From: Bryopsis sp. KO-2023
Taxonomy: Eukaryota > Chlorophyta > Ulvophyceae > Bryopsidales > Bryopsidaceae
DNA: 64,000 bases
Direction: 5' to 3'
Assembly: GCA_030272585.1 (NCBI GenBank)
Contig: BSYQ01000010.1
Span: forward strand, 3,658,001 to 3,722,000
Shown here: piece after piece, positions 24,869 to 36,800 of the stretch
How positions within the stretch are numbered: the stretch's first letter is position 1
How the letters are laid out: each line of letters begins with the position of its first letter
Notes under the pieces: model-generated
Database searches by the model: none
Told to the model about the DNA's origin: nothing
Seen by the model: only the letters and a program-made list of their open reading frames with translations
Made by a program: the position numbers and the translations under genes

Positions 24869-26088
24869 AATGTTGGCTTGTCTTTCCTTTCCCCCTTGGG
24901 TTCGATTTCTGAGGTGCTGCCTAGACTGACGGCTTGACGGGGGAAATAGAGGTTTAAAAAGAAAAAACGGAAAGGGGATGGGGATAGGAGGAACAGGAGA
25001 AAGGAAAGCTAAATTTCAACAAAGCGAAAAAGGGACCCGCTATTTTTCGAAAAAAAGGTCTTTCTAGTGTGGCAGAGGTTTAAATGTATGGCGATGAGTC
25101 ATAACTTTTTTTTTGTGGGGTGGAGGGTGAGAAGTGGGAAGCGGGAAGTGGGGAGGGAAATCATGAATTGAAACGTTTTTGCTGGTGTGTGGACCCTTTT
25201 TTTTTTGGTTTTCTCGAGGAAAAAAAGAATCGTCTCGAGAGGAGGAAAAGCACTTCCTTTTTTTCTGATATTTTTTCTTTGTATTTTTTTTTTTACCAAT
25301 TCCTTTTTTTTGCCCCATTCGACCCGTTTTCGGGCGTTTCGTTTCATTTTGAAGAAAATTTCCCACCAGGTTTGGGTTGCCCTAGTTTGGAAATAGGCAA
25401 ACATCGGTTGAAACAAGACAAGTGGTTTTTTAGTTTTCCCCCTTGATTCTTGGAAGCAAAAGAGTTAGAAAAAATTCGACTTAAAAGGGTAATTTTTTTG
25501 TTCATGTTTTCTCTTTGTAGGGGGGAAATGTGGGGTGAACGAAAAGGGAAAAAAAAAGAAAGTGTGTGGAGGGGGGGGATCGAGTTTGGTTTTGAAAAAA
25601 AAAAGAAAGAGAAAAAGAAAAAGAAAAAGGAAAAAAAAAGAAAACGAAATGAAACGGAACGGCTGACGCATTGAATTTACTTTAAGATCATTATCATCTC
25701 GACACATCCGGGTGGGATTTTTTTTCCTCTCTCTCTCTCTCTGACTCCTGCATTTTACCTCTTACTGTACAAACAGGAAAAAACATCCCGTGCTTTTCCA
25801 AACATCCCGTGCCTTTCCTTCGGAAGAAGCCTAACTCATGATTGCCCATTTGTGCCCTTTTTTTTCCCCTTCTTTTTCCATTCCCTCAACAGCTCGCTCT
25901 GATCCCCACACCACCACCAACTGCATTCTCTCAGATTTCGGGGAAAAAAAGAGACCACTACCCACCACCATGTCAGACCTCATCCCTGACAGTCGCCACC
26001 TGGAATCAAAACTAACCAGGTCTGCCCTTGAGAATCTTTCTTTTTTTACGCTTTGATTTACACCCCAACATCCCCATCACTGTAGACC
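24869..26088. other. Convergent spacer, carrier / PEX7
   Basis: 1.2 kb between two 3' ends. It is purine-rich on the plus strand with A, T and G runs and a CT repeat at about 25728-25741; Lys-rich frames are artefacts of A runs. Two near-identical copies of an AACATCCCGTGC(T/C)TTTCC word lie at about 25782-25819. No gene is seen. Confidence 0.5.
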
Positions 26089-28582
26089 TCAACCTCGAGG
26101 GTCCCCCTCTTGATCCCACACATACACCAATTCATCCCACCCCGTTGAAGCGATTTGACCTTGATTGCGGTCAGAAAAGTCGATGCCGACAGCGAACTCC
26201 GTGTGGTGGTCCCAGACTTTCAGCAAAGAATCTTCCACCCCACTCGAAACATCCCACAGCCGAACCGTCATGTCATAAGAGCATGACAAAACCAAATTCT
26301 CGGCATGGGGGGAAAACAGCACTTTTCGAACAGCATACCTGCAGAGCGAAGCAATGGGTTATAACCTATGAGAAAAATATATGCCCCAAAATACCTGTAG
26401 TAAACTGGTGAAGCCTCTGCCAAGAAGCCGGGTTCAAACTCAGTTGGCAGTGTTAAATCTGTGCTCCTTTTTTTACCCTCATGGTCCCCATATGGTTTAT
26501 CGAACTCGTCAGATTAACAAAAAAAATTAACATCCGAAAATTAAAAAACTACGGTAAACTACGGAAAAAACTACGGCATTAGCCAGCACCCACCGTTTTG
26601 ATTCCTTGTCTCTGTTTTTTCCAGAAGACTGGACGCTTTTTTTTTGTCGGGAGGGGGGGGGGGTCAAAAATGAGGATGGGGAAGCCCATTCTTTCAATAT
26701 TAAACTTCCCAACAATGCACTGGACACAGAGTAAACATTCTTTCTCAGCAAGTCACGCACCTGTGGCCCCTCAGCTCAGTGATTGGTTTGTCCAGCGCCC
26801 TGACATCCCAAGTTCGAATGATTTTGTCCGCACCACCCGTGGCCAGCACACAATCGTGATATTTGCACCAATCTATACACAGAATTTCGGCATCGTGGGC
26901 CTTAAAACTGACACTGGGGGCCGGCTGCCTGGTGTCCCATACTTTAGCAGTGTGGTCCCCAGAAACAGAAGCAAAAACGTTGGCAGAGCCAGCAGTCCTT
27001 TTTCACATATCAACAAGGATTTTTTATCACCAGGTGAATTTCGAATGATGCTCTGGTCGACCCACTACGTGGAGCTTCAGGGAGCTGGTTTTCTAGTTTT
27101 TTTATTAGGTCTACAGCCAAAACGAAAATGTGTGCGGCGGACAGCCACAGAGGAAAATCACGCAAGTGCAATAGTCAAAGCAAAAAAGCCTGTTTTGTTT
27201 TTGCTTGTTCATTGAGTGGTCGAGGACATCCATCCGATATGAACAAACAGAAAAATTCATTTAACCTAGGTCAAAACACATTGCCCTAGTTTCCAAGAAA
27301 ATTTGGGTGTTTCTCTATGGATGCCTTGAGAAAAAAAAACTACTGACATATTTTCCTGGAGAAAAAGAATTCACGAGAAGATATAAATAGATGGTGCTTG
27401 TTTTTTTTCTTCTTGAAAACCCAACCTGATAGAAATTCTCGCTCACCAAGAAGCCATGTATACACAGTAGACATGCCCCATAAACGTCGAAATCGATGTC
27501 ACTCTTTCCATGGTCCACAGCTTGACAGTGTTGTCCCACGAAGAAGTCAAAAACACATCCTGGCGCCCTAAATTCCAATTCACGCTCGAAACCTACCCCA
27601 GAATGACAGGAAAAAAAAACACTTTCATTGTCGTTTTTTCAAGCGATCCACAGTGTTTCGTTTTCAAGCAAATGAGGTCTACTCCCTGCTCCATGAAAAA
27701 AACAAAAATCAAGACAATATTGCTGATGTATGAAAGCGTTGGCCAACTACCATTGGTTCCGTCACGTACAGAAACTTTTCATTTTTTGGAAAAAAAAAGA
27801 AAGCTGGAACGATTTGGCCACACCTCTTTGTTGTGCTCGGTGAAAATTTTCATCGGATTGGCTTCTGGTGGGGCATGCGTGTCCCAAATTTTCAAGCCAC
27901 CGTCGGTGCAGGCACTGACCAACACATTGTCCCGAGTTTCGCTCCAACAGCAATCAAAAACGCCGTGTTCAGTGTCGCAGCCCCAAATTTCTTGCAGCCC
28001 ATCAGGAGTGATCTGAAGAAGTTGAAAAAAAAAGAGCGAGCGTTACTTCTTCGACCCATGTACGCTACACTTGCAAATTCTCTCTTTCTCGTGGGAATGG
28101 TGTTTTTTAAAAAAGGAAAACTGACGGAAAAACAAAACAAAACACTGGCTGGCCAAACTGTAGGGAGAATTATCCCACTCGTTTGCAGACTGGATGGGGC
28201 TACATGGCAATACATTTTTGCCAGGACAGATGTCTAGCCCCACAAAACATAAGTTCTGAACAACCCCCCACAGAAAGCAATTACTAATCAAACATTTAGG
28301 TATGGGCTCACTCACTCATTCCAGCCCCAGGATTTTTTTTCCAGCAGTGAAAAAAAGGCATGTGCAAAGCACAGCCTTATCACAGGATCCATCTTTTTGT
28401 TTCTCTTTTTTTTTTTTAATTAATTATTTTTTTTGGCCAAGGGGGATGTTACGCACTTGTAGAATAGATTGTCGGCCATTACCAACGATGCCAAAGTACT
28501 GTGCAGTTCCGACGGCGATTTTATCAGGGAAATATGGGCTGAAGCGCACTGAATAGCCAGATAACTTCGTGTTGAACAGCAT
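26089..28582 (-). CDS. PEX7: Peroxisomal targeting signal 2 receptor PEX7
   Basis: WD40 receptor that binds the N-terminal PTS2 of peroxisomal matrix proteins in the cytosol. Five exons (28582-28457, 28012-27824, 27592-27447, 26997-26761, 26338-26089) give 315 residues, the normal size for the family (human about 323). Landmarks are GYSVRFSPYFPDKIAVGTAQ near the start, HGVFDCCWSETRDNVLVSA, TSSWDNTVKLWTMERV, AEILCIDWCKYHDCVLATGG and, at the end, CSYDMTVRLWDVSSGVEDSL with the following HHTEFAVGIDFSDR. These match PEX7 repeat for repeat. The gene appears complete, from an ATG at 28582 to a TGA at 26089. Confidence 0.93.
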
Positions 28583-28783
28583 TGCAGCGAGGATGAGCAG
28601 GATTTTTGTTGGGGGAGGATTTATCTATGTGTCTGACTGCGCGGACAGCGATTCCAGCAATGACGATGTGAACTCTGAACGGTTTTAGAATGGACGTCTG
28701 GTGCAGTCTTTGTGGAGATTTTCTCAACACACGTTCAGACCTCATGGCGCACGCTGGCTTATTTCAGCACTTTTTTTGGAACA
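28583..28783. promoter_or_regulatory. Short bidirectional promoter, PEX7 / F-box gene
   Basis: Only 201 bases separate the two divergent start codons, so both genes must share this region for initiation unless the F-box start is further downstream. No named element was recognised. Confidence 0.55.
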
Positions 28784-29971
28784 ATGAATTTTGATGCGGG
28801 GGCCACCACTGGATCAAAGGTGGAGGGGGTGAAGGAATTGCCCACAGATGTATTGTCAATCGTGTTTGAAAAACTGAGTGCCAAGGAAATATGTGCATGC
28901 TGCTGTGTGTCCAAGCACTGGAACGACACAGCCTGTCAGTTCGATTCCCTGTGGAAAAAATTCCTTGTGTCTGACCTGCGCATACCCTCACCGCCATCTG
29001 CTCATCATCATGGGAAAAGCTTCAAGAAAATGTACCATGCTGAGAGGAGTCTCCGGTTTGGAAATCCAAAAAAGGTGTGTTTGAAAGCTCATACTGGGAT
29101 AATAACATGTTTAGACATGCATGGACCCCGATTGATCAGTGGCAGCGAGGATGGTTTCATGACAGTCTGGAACTCGGGTCAAAAGGGGTGGGAAATCGAT
29201 CTGAGCATCCATGTCAGGCATTCAATCGTGTGTGTTTCGTCCGATGAACCCTGGGTGGTTTTGGGGTTGAAAAATGGAGAGATTCAAGTGCGAAACCTAT
29301 GCAATGGTGGCGCTCTTTTCGACACACTGACCGGGCATGATGGGTGTGTTGATTGCGTTGAAATAGCCCATCCGATCGTGGTGAGTGGCTGTGCCGACAA
29401 ATCCATCAAAGCATGGAATGTGGATTCCTTCAACAGAAATGGATGTGAAAAAACTCTGATGGGGCACCAGGGTGCGGTGTCTTGTGTGCTATTGGATAAG
29501 GAAAGGGGGAGGGTGGTGAGCGGCTCCACCGATTGGACCATCCGAGTTTGGGACTTGCATTGGGGTGTTTGCTTGAGGGAGTTTCGTGGGCATCGAGGGG
29601 TGGTCCATTGTTTGGAGCTCTTCGAAAACGGTGAAATGGTGAGTGCCTCCAGCCGGGTTGTCAGCGAAACCTTTGCCAAGAGGGAGAGGTTTGGGAAAAT
29701 CGAAGTGAGGAATCGGTCCGATGGGCGGTGCATGGTTAATTTGGAAGATGATGAGGATGCGATTTTGTGTTTGAAACATAATGGGGTGACTCTGGTGGGG
29801 GGTGGGTGGGATGGTCGATTGAGGTTCTGGAGCTTGCATTCTGGGAAGTGTTTTAGGACTCTACGTGCACTTCCGGGCTATGTCAGCCATATGGTTTTCG
29901 AAGGGTGGAGAATTGCGTTTGGGTCGGGGGATGATGGCACGATTCACGTGTGGGAATTTTGTCAGCTCTGA
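28784..29971 (+). CDS. F-box/WD40-repeat protein, intronless
   Basis: Substrate-adaptor type protein for SCF ubiquitin ligases. The F-box (about residues 15-60) reads ELPTDVLSIVFEKLSAKEIC, then CVSKHWNDTACQFDSLWKKF. It is followed by at least seven WD40 repeats, for example SGSEDGFMTVWNSG, SGCADKSIKAWNVDSFNRNG, SGSTDWTIRVWDLHWGVCL, GGWDGRLRFWSLHSGK and SGDDGTIHVWEFCQL at the end. It is 395 residues from the ATG at 28784. The frame is open slightly upstream, but with no earlier ATG. Unlike every other long gene here it has no intron. The target protein is unknown. Confidence 0.88.
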   Translation: MNFDAGATTGSKVEGVKELPTDVLSIVFEKLSAKEICACCCVSKHWNDTACQFDSLWKKFLVSDLRIPSPPSAHHHGKSFKKMYHAERSLRFGNPKKVCLKAHTGIITCLDMHGPRLISGSEDGFMTVWNSGQKGWEIDLSIHVRHSIVCVSSDEPWVVLGLKNGEIQVRNLCNGGALFDTLTGHDGCVDCVEIAHPIVVSGCADKSIKAWNVDSFNRNGCEKTLMGHQGAVSCVLLDKERGRVVSGSTDWTIRVWDLHWGVCLREFRGHRGVVHCLELFENGEMVSASSRVVSETFAKRERFGKIEVRNRSDGRCMVNLEDDEDAILCLKHNGVTLVGGGWDGRLRFWSLHSGKCFRTLRALPGYVSHMVFEGWRIAFGSGDDGTIHVWEFCQL

Positions 29972-30835
29972 ATTCCTGTTTTTTTGTGCCATTGTGGTGG
30001 TGGTTATGGTGATTTTTGAGTTTGTTGTTTATTTTTTGTTGTATGCATTCGAACCTGTGTGTAATTCTATTTGTTGTTTGTTGAAACCAATACCTATGTG
30101 GTGCGCAGCACTCTGAGTTTTTGACATTGGATCTGAGTTTTTTTTTCTGGGGATTTGGGGGGGCTTCTCCAACACAAACAATTAAATGGGACACATAAAT
30201 GCAACGAAATTAAGGAAATTATTGTGGCGTAATGATGCAACTCATACATCGGTCGGGTTGGTGGGGCTGAGATAAAGTCGTCACTCGACGTCTTCTCCTC
30301 TGAGATATTTTGACGTCCTCGTCGCTTTACTACGCTACTCTTGATTCATCAATCCATTCGGAAGTGACATCGGTGGAGGGCACCCCATGGCGTTGTACTT
30401 TACGAAAGAGCTGAGCACTCGACCCGGGGTGCTGTCCGCTTGGTCGAAGGTGAAAAAAATAACCCAAGCAAAGAAAAACACACATACGAGCCAATTTCCT
30501 TGCGTTTTGAGAAAGAGTTCTTTTTGATGCCAAGTGTGTTCGTACAACCGATTCGCTTGGCTTTTGCCTCCCAATTTCCCTGAGAAAAAGGAATTAAAAA
30601 AAGAAAGCGTGTGAATCTGGAGGAAGAGTTGATGGGCATCACCTTTTTCTGAGTTTTTTTTCTTCCCGATCGGCTTTATTAAAACACCACATAAAGACGC
30701 ATTCAGAACATTTTGGTACTTTGATGATGCAGTTTACACAGAAGCTTTCCAAAATATGCATCCATGTTGGGTCTTTCATTCAGAAATGGATGTCCCATTT
30801 TCAAATTCACAACCACTTTCTCTCTGCTTGTGTAG
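29972..30835. other. Spacer, with possible small minus-strand exon and IFT140 leader
   Basis: On the minus strand, after a good acceptor at about 30580, an open frame to 30335 encodes a short protein with one hydrophobic segment (NWLVCVFFFAWVIFFTF). No initiator or family was found, so it is only a candidate. On the plus strand, just before the first secure IFT140 exon, a frame reads TFWYFDDAVYTEAFQ from about 30703. It could be the N-terminal IFT140 exon but lacks a start codon. Confidence 0.3.
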
Positions 30836-33800
30836 GCATCGACCAGTCGAGCACTGTTGGCCCTGTCTTTACCATCAAATGCCGTGGGAATTTACAAAGA
30901 AGATGTGAGTAATGAAAACAAATTGAGGAATTTTTTGTAACCATCTGAAAATGAACATAACTTTCGACATTTCTGCTGAGGGCCTTTCCCCTCCCCCTTG
31001 AATTGTTTCTTGGAGGATATTCAACCGATAGTTGCTGTTTTCCCATGAGCTGTTTTCGCCCAGGAAAATGTCTCCACCCTGCCAAAATTGTGAAGCCATA
31101 AAATCATATAGCGTGCTCTTGAAGCTTCCTTTCAGTTTTTTTTCTTTTGCAACATCATTTATGGATAGTTTTTTCGATGCTTTTTTTTATCATATTTTGG
31201 TGGCTTTAGCCTTTTCTTTGCGGCTGGAAATCCAAATCGTTTCTTTCCAGATCCACTAACTTTCGCAACTGATTTTTTATTGTACGATTTTCGAATTCAA
31301 AAAGTGTGGTGAATTGCTTGGGCCGGTTCTGCTAGGGTACTCCATTGGTACCAGGCACCGAAGCTTTGATAAAAAACATTCGAGGGTCGGAGGCTGCCCA
31401 ACTATCATGGCACCCAGACTTGATGCTCCTGACAATTGGCTGGAAAGATGGTAAAGTAATATTTCACCCCTCCCCCCCCCAAAAAAAAATAAATATAAAA
31501 AAATAAAAATATATTTAAAAATGAAATAAAATAAAATATTGAAAGAAACTAGCTTGGAAAAATACAATACTCAAACGGGAATTCATAAAACCTTGCAACA
31601 TTACTCATCTCTGAAACAAATAATATTTTATTTTATTTTTCTCAAAGCAATAAATGAGAAAAAAGAAAGCGTAAACATTGATTTATACACGTCATATCGT
31701 TTTGGATATATAATTTCTACTTTTTGGAACAAAGAAATATTGCGGCAGCAATCGTTTGTTTGTTTTTTGTGCAAAAAAAACACACACACAATTAAAAAAA
31801 AACAGGTGCAATTTCATTTTGGAATGCGGAGGAGCGCCGATTGAATGAGGATAGCAAAACTCACAGGTGTGCTTTGACGTTTCTGTCCTGGAGTTTTGAT
31901 GGAGAGCATCTGGCCACGGTCGATGAAAATGGAAAGGTAAGAATTCATATAAACAGAAAAGAGAAACAGAAATTACATGTTGCGAAGGGCCAATCCGCCC
32001 TGTTGCAACCACATGCAATTTTGAATTTTTATGCTTGTTACAAAATAGCGCCACCCAAAAAAAGAATAAAAAGGTTCCTTTTGAGTTGGATGCAACTCAC
32101 GACTGTTTTTTTTTCAGTTTCTTTTTTCAATTTTTCTTCTTTTCGGAAAGAGGGGTGAGGGAAAGTGGTGACTAATTCAAGAATTGAGCGCTGTTCCCTG
32201 AACTCGCAATATCGATTTTGAGAGAATGTGGATCCAGCATTTTTCACTTTCCATAAAACAAAGGAAAAAGTTGTTTTGGTATTCAATGGAACTGTAAACA
32301 ATGGTAATCAATTCAGTTTTTATTATCTTTTCCTGAAACCTGCGCTGAAACAAGGCTTCAATTTCATCAAGGTGGCAATGTGGTGCACGGATGTTGAAAT
32401 GCATCCGTTGCCATTGGCAGAATTTGAAGAAGATCAAGGATGGACGGTGTCATGTCTGACATGGGGGGATCCCGTATCGTCCAGCCTGGAAGAGGACCAG
32501 ACAAACAGAAAGCTCTACTATGCAACCTCAAAAGGAGACAACGTATGCATCCAAATTTTTGAAATCATACCTTAAGATCTTCATGCTAATATTTCCTTCA
32601 GTTTTCTTTCTTTTTCTTTTTTTGTTTTTTTTGGGGGGGGGATACTAGCAGTCTCCTTGAAAAAAAAATATAGTTCCTTTGGTTCGGATAATTGCATTGA
32701 GGGAGTTGAGCAAAACTGAAATCTTTGCCTTGATATTAGATGGCTTTGCTACCATTGGGTGGAGAAACGTGTTGAGCTTCTGTTCATCCAGTTGAAAGCA
32801 CTGTACCAAAACTTTTCCTGTTATTCTGTAGAGCGTGGTGGTCAGTGTGAACAGCGCAGGAAAACGCACGGAGCTGTTCGAGTTGGAAGACTCCATGCAC
32901 ACTCTCATCAATTATCCAGAAAAAGAACAGCTGGTACGCTGTCCTCTTTGCCTAGATCACAATTTCCAGTAAAATATATACATCAAAAAAGGAGAAACAA
33001 ACCGATTCTTTCCCTGTTGAATATCGCGTCACTTGGGCTTGTTTAAAAAAAAAAAGAAAGGGACGGTGCTGTGTTGCATAGCCTTGCGTGGAAAGGGAAA
33101 AAAAAAGAATGAACTTGTTGTGTGTGTGTGTGTGTGTTTTGCGGTGGGGGGCTTCAGGTTTGCATATCGAATGGTTGTGTTTTGACTGCTCATGGGATGG
33201 TCGAGGAGGAAGGGGAATACAGACGAATGATGAAAATGAAATTCGCTTCGGGCTCCAACAGTGCAGCCAAGAAGCTTCAGGTTAAATACGATTATCTTTT
33301 TTATTCTATTTTCCCTTCAAATTTAAAAGGCTTCTTAACCAAGGAAAGAACGAACGAACGATTTGCAAGAAACCAACCAAATTTGATGATCCCCCTTCTT
33401 CCTTTTCATTTTTCTTTTTGGTTTGAAGGGGGGGGGGGCAATGACCAATCTACCTTGCCACCCTTTCCCACCCATTCTTCAGTTGAAATTTTCAGAAAGG
33501 AATTTGCAACATGCTGGAGATTTTCTTCCATTGATTCCCATAATAAAAAAATAAAAGAGATCGATGAATTGTCAATCAAGTTTAATCAGGAAAGGGTTTT
33601 TCACGAATAATTTAACATTAATTCAATAATACAAGATTAATAATTTTAATTTAATTTAATTCTTTTCCTTGGAGGTAACATGGTCCTGCCCCCATACATT
33701 GGCCAGCGCTGGGGAGTCAGACTCTGTTATTCGACTGTACAGTTTCGACACTGAGGACAATTATGTTTTGAGACTGGGTGAGTTCCAGGAAGGCCAAATA

Positions 33801-36800
33801 TGGACAGGAAAACATAATCGATGAAAATTCTGTCATGAGTTGCTTGTTGTGCATCCAGCCCTGACTTTGCTGATCAAGTTTTCTTTTTCCCCAAGAATAA
33901 TTCTCCAAAAAGGGGGTCGAAAGAAATTCGTTGGAGGCAATATCAATATCAAGTGTCATTTTACGATATGGATGCTTCTAGGGAAGTTGAAATTTCGTCC
34001 TCTTTTTTATTTTTAACATTTATTTTATTTCATTTAGATTTTTTTTGCCCTTTTTGTAGATAACATCGATGCATCGGAGGAAGACACCGTTTCTTGCTTG
34101 GAATTTGACCAGAAGTTCGGAATTCTTGCTGTGGGGACGACGTCTGGAAAGGTTGGTTTGCATTTAAAAAAAAGCTTAAGAAGGGTGATTCAAATCGAAA
34201 TCATACATACTTCTTGTTCGAATTGTTTTGTCCTGAAAGCTTTTTCGGTGCAAAATTCCTTTCACAGGATGAGTTTTTTTGTTTTCAGTCGAACAAGAAA
34301 CATTCTCAGTTCTTGAAGTTTTCTTAAATCACCATTTCAAACAATCAAGAAGATTTGAAAGAGTGTTTTGGGCACAATCTTGCCAAAGAAAACGCATCTA
34401 CTTCTCTTGTCAAAGAATTTTGAGAATTTCTCTTTTCTGTTTTTTTTTGGGGGGGGGGTGCAAATTTAGATTTGCCTATTCCGGTATGTGGGGAAGCCAA
34501 CTTCGAATTCGACGGAAGGCGAAATCGAACCGCAAGATTTGAGTTTGCTTTGGGAACCCCTGGGGATGTGTTCAGTCAACGGAACCCCAACAAAAATAGA
34601 ATTCGGACCCATGTCTAGGTATATTCAAAGTCCCTTTTTTTTGCGCTTTTTTTTTTTGCACTTTTTTTTTCAAGCATTTCCACAGGATTAAGACTCAACA
34701 TGGGAGAAATAACACATCGGAAACCTTTTTTTTTTTCCCTTTGCCCAGATCATATGCACTGAACCAAACGCTGAATCTGAATGTCCAATCATGTATGTTT
34801 TTGTTTTTTTTTGAGATGTTCAGATTTTTTTTGGTTGTTTGAGCAGACTTTTTCAAGTGAGATGTGGGGACAAAGTCACTCTTTGCGGGCAAACCTTTTT
34901 GCAAAGTCGAATGAAGAGCAATTTGGCGGCTGTGCAAACCGGGGCCGACAAAGTGGTGGTGGAGCACATGAACGAAAACAGCATCAAAGAAATTTCCAGC
35001 AATCTCCAGATAGTCGGGTTGGACATCACCGACAGTCATCTACTGCTGTGGAGCGGAAATCAGGTTTACTTTCCACCATCTCCCCCCCACCCCCTTCTCA
35101 GAAAATCAAAAGATTTGGTTTTTTTGGGTGCGTTTTTTCACCAAAATGTCTGTTTAGTCATCCAGAGAACTGCCTGAAATGTGACAGAAAAAACTTCCTC
35201 CTGTGATTTTTTTTCCCTAGTTTTTCTTTATTGATTTTATTTTTGCTGTGATGACAAATACACTGAGGTAAATTATTGTAGGCAGGAAAAAAACGAAAAA
35301 GCCGAAAGAAAACAGAAAAAAAATCGAAAACACTGGGATATATACACATATGCATATAGATACAGATTTAAATGGTGTGTGGAAAAAAAACTGAAGTGTG
35401 TAAAATAAATTTTGCAGGTGGAAATATATAACGTAAACGTTAATGGGACGCATTTGAGCAGTCAATTTCCATCCAAGTCTTCTTCCATGGCCATCCACAA
35501 CGATTCTATTTATAGAACGGGGCCTCACCGTCTCGAAGTTTGCAGTTTGACTGGGACCGTCAAGCAAACTCTGTATTTTGATTCGGTGAGATAACAACAA
35601 ATTCAGCACTAGCATGACCATTTTTTTTGTTGATTTTTTCTTGAAGAAAAAAAAAAAAAAATCCAAAACAGGACCATCCGTGTTTCATCAGCATCCATTT
35701 TTTTTATTTTCCCCGAAGAAATTGTGTGGAAAATCTGCATATATATACGTGCTGCCACCAAATATTTTTCTACTCCACGTCAAACGGCCTGACTGCATTT
35801 CTGATGAACAAAAATTTGTTTTTTTACCACTGAAATTGAGAGAAGGAAAAAAATAATAATCCCTCCATTGAATCCATTGTATTTTTCCTTCTCTTGATGT
35901 GTTTTTGTCGTTTTGTTTTCAAGTTTCACCCGACAGACTCTTTTTGCTTTGGGGGGTTGTTGATAATTTGGCTTTTTGATAAATGCAGGATGATGGATGC
36001 CCAACGCATTTGGACGTAAGCAATGATTTTCTCGGAGTTCTCACTGACAAAATGTCGGTTCGAGTGTACAAGATCGGGGGGCGAGAAGCCCGGCCATTCT
36101 GCACCCCCCAGCAAATTCAGTTCGACAATGAACAGGGCCCTTTTGAAGGGGTCGTCTCTGTCAGACTGAACAGCAACGGAACAAAGGTGCGTTTTTTTCT
36201 TTTTTTCATCCTGTTTTATGTTTATTTATTTTTCTTTTTTTCGGGGGGGGGTTAGGTGGTACATAAAAAAAAGGTAAAAACCGGTGAGAAGCCTGACCCA
36301 CATTCTTTCAATTGAGTTTAAAAAAAAAAGGAATAATTTTAGCGGAGGGTTGAGAATCTTGACCAAGCAGAGAAGAGCTGGAGCTTTTTGAATAGAACTT
36401 GCTAATATTATTTTTCTCTTTGCTGGTTTTGATTCCTTGTGAACTCCAGATCAGCATTCTGGGATCCATGGCAGACATACACACTCGAGACACAAGGATC
36501 ATCGTTCACGATATCGAGGCCGGGGCCACAATCTCGCACGATTTTGCGTCTGACATGCGAATTCCAGAGGTGTGTGTGTGTGTGTGTGTTTTTCCTATCG
36601 ACCAGATGTATTAATAACTCAATCGTTCTGTGGTAATGGGAGGCTTTGGAACGTTTTTCGAAATCAATCTGCTTGAGATGCAGCCCTCGCAAACATATAT
36701 GGATCACGAGTTAAAAAACAAATTACCCTGTTTTCTTGGATCAAGACTGGTGATATATATGTTGTTATAATAACGCAAGTGAAAAACTGTGGATGTAGTC

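Noticed and set aside
32228..32371. Open plus-strand frame before IFT140 exon 4
   Set aside because: The preceding exon ends in phase 0 with GK and VAMWCTD follows directly at 32372; including this stretch would break similarity to IFT140.
33118..33140. GT dinucleotide repeats (also about 36571-36590 and 40067-40084) as regulatory sites
   Set aside because: Short microsatellites at or near splice sites in IFT140 introns; common in such introns and not evidence of regulation.
35217..35666. Minus-strand 149-codon Phe-rich frame
   Set aside because: Shadow of T-rich intron and the antisense of an IFT140 exon.
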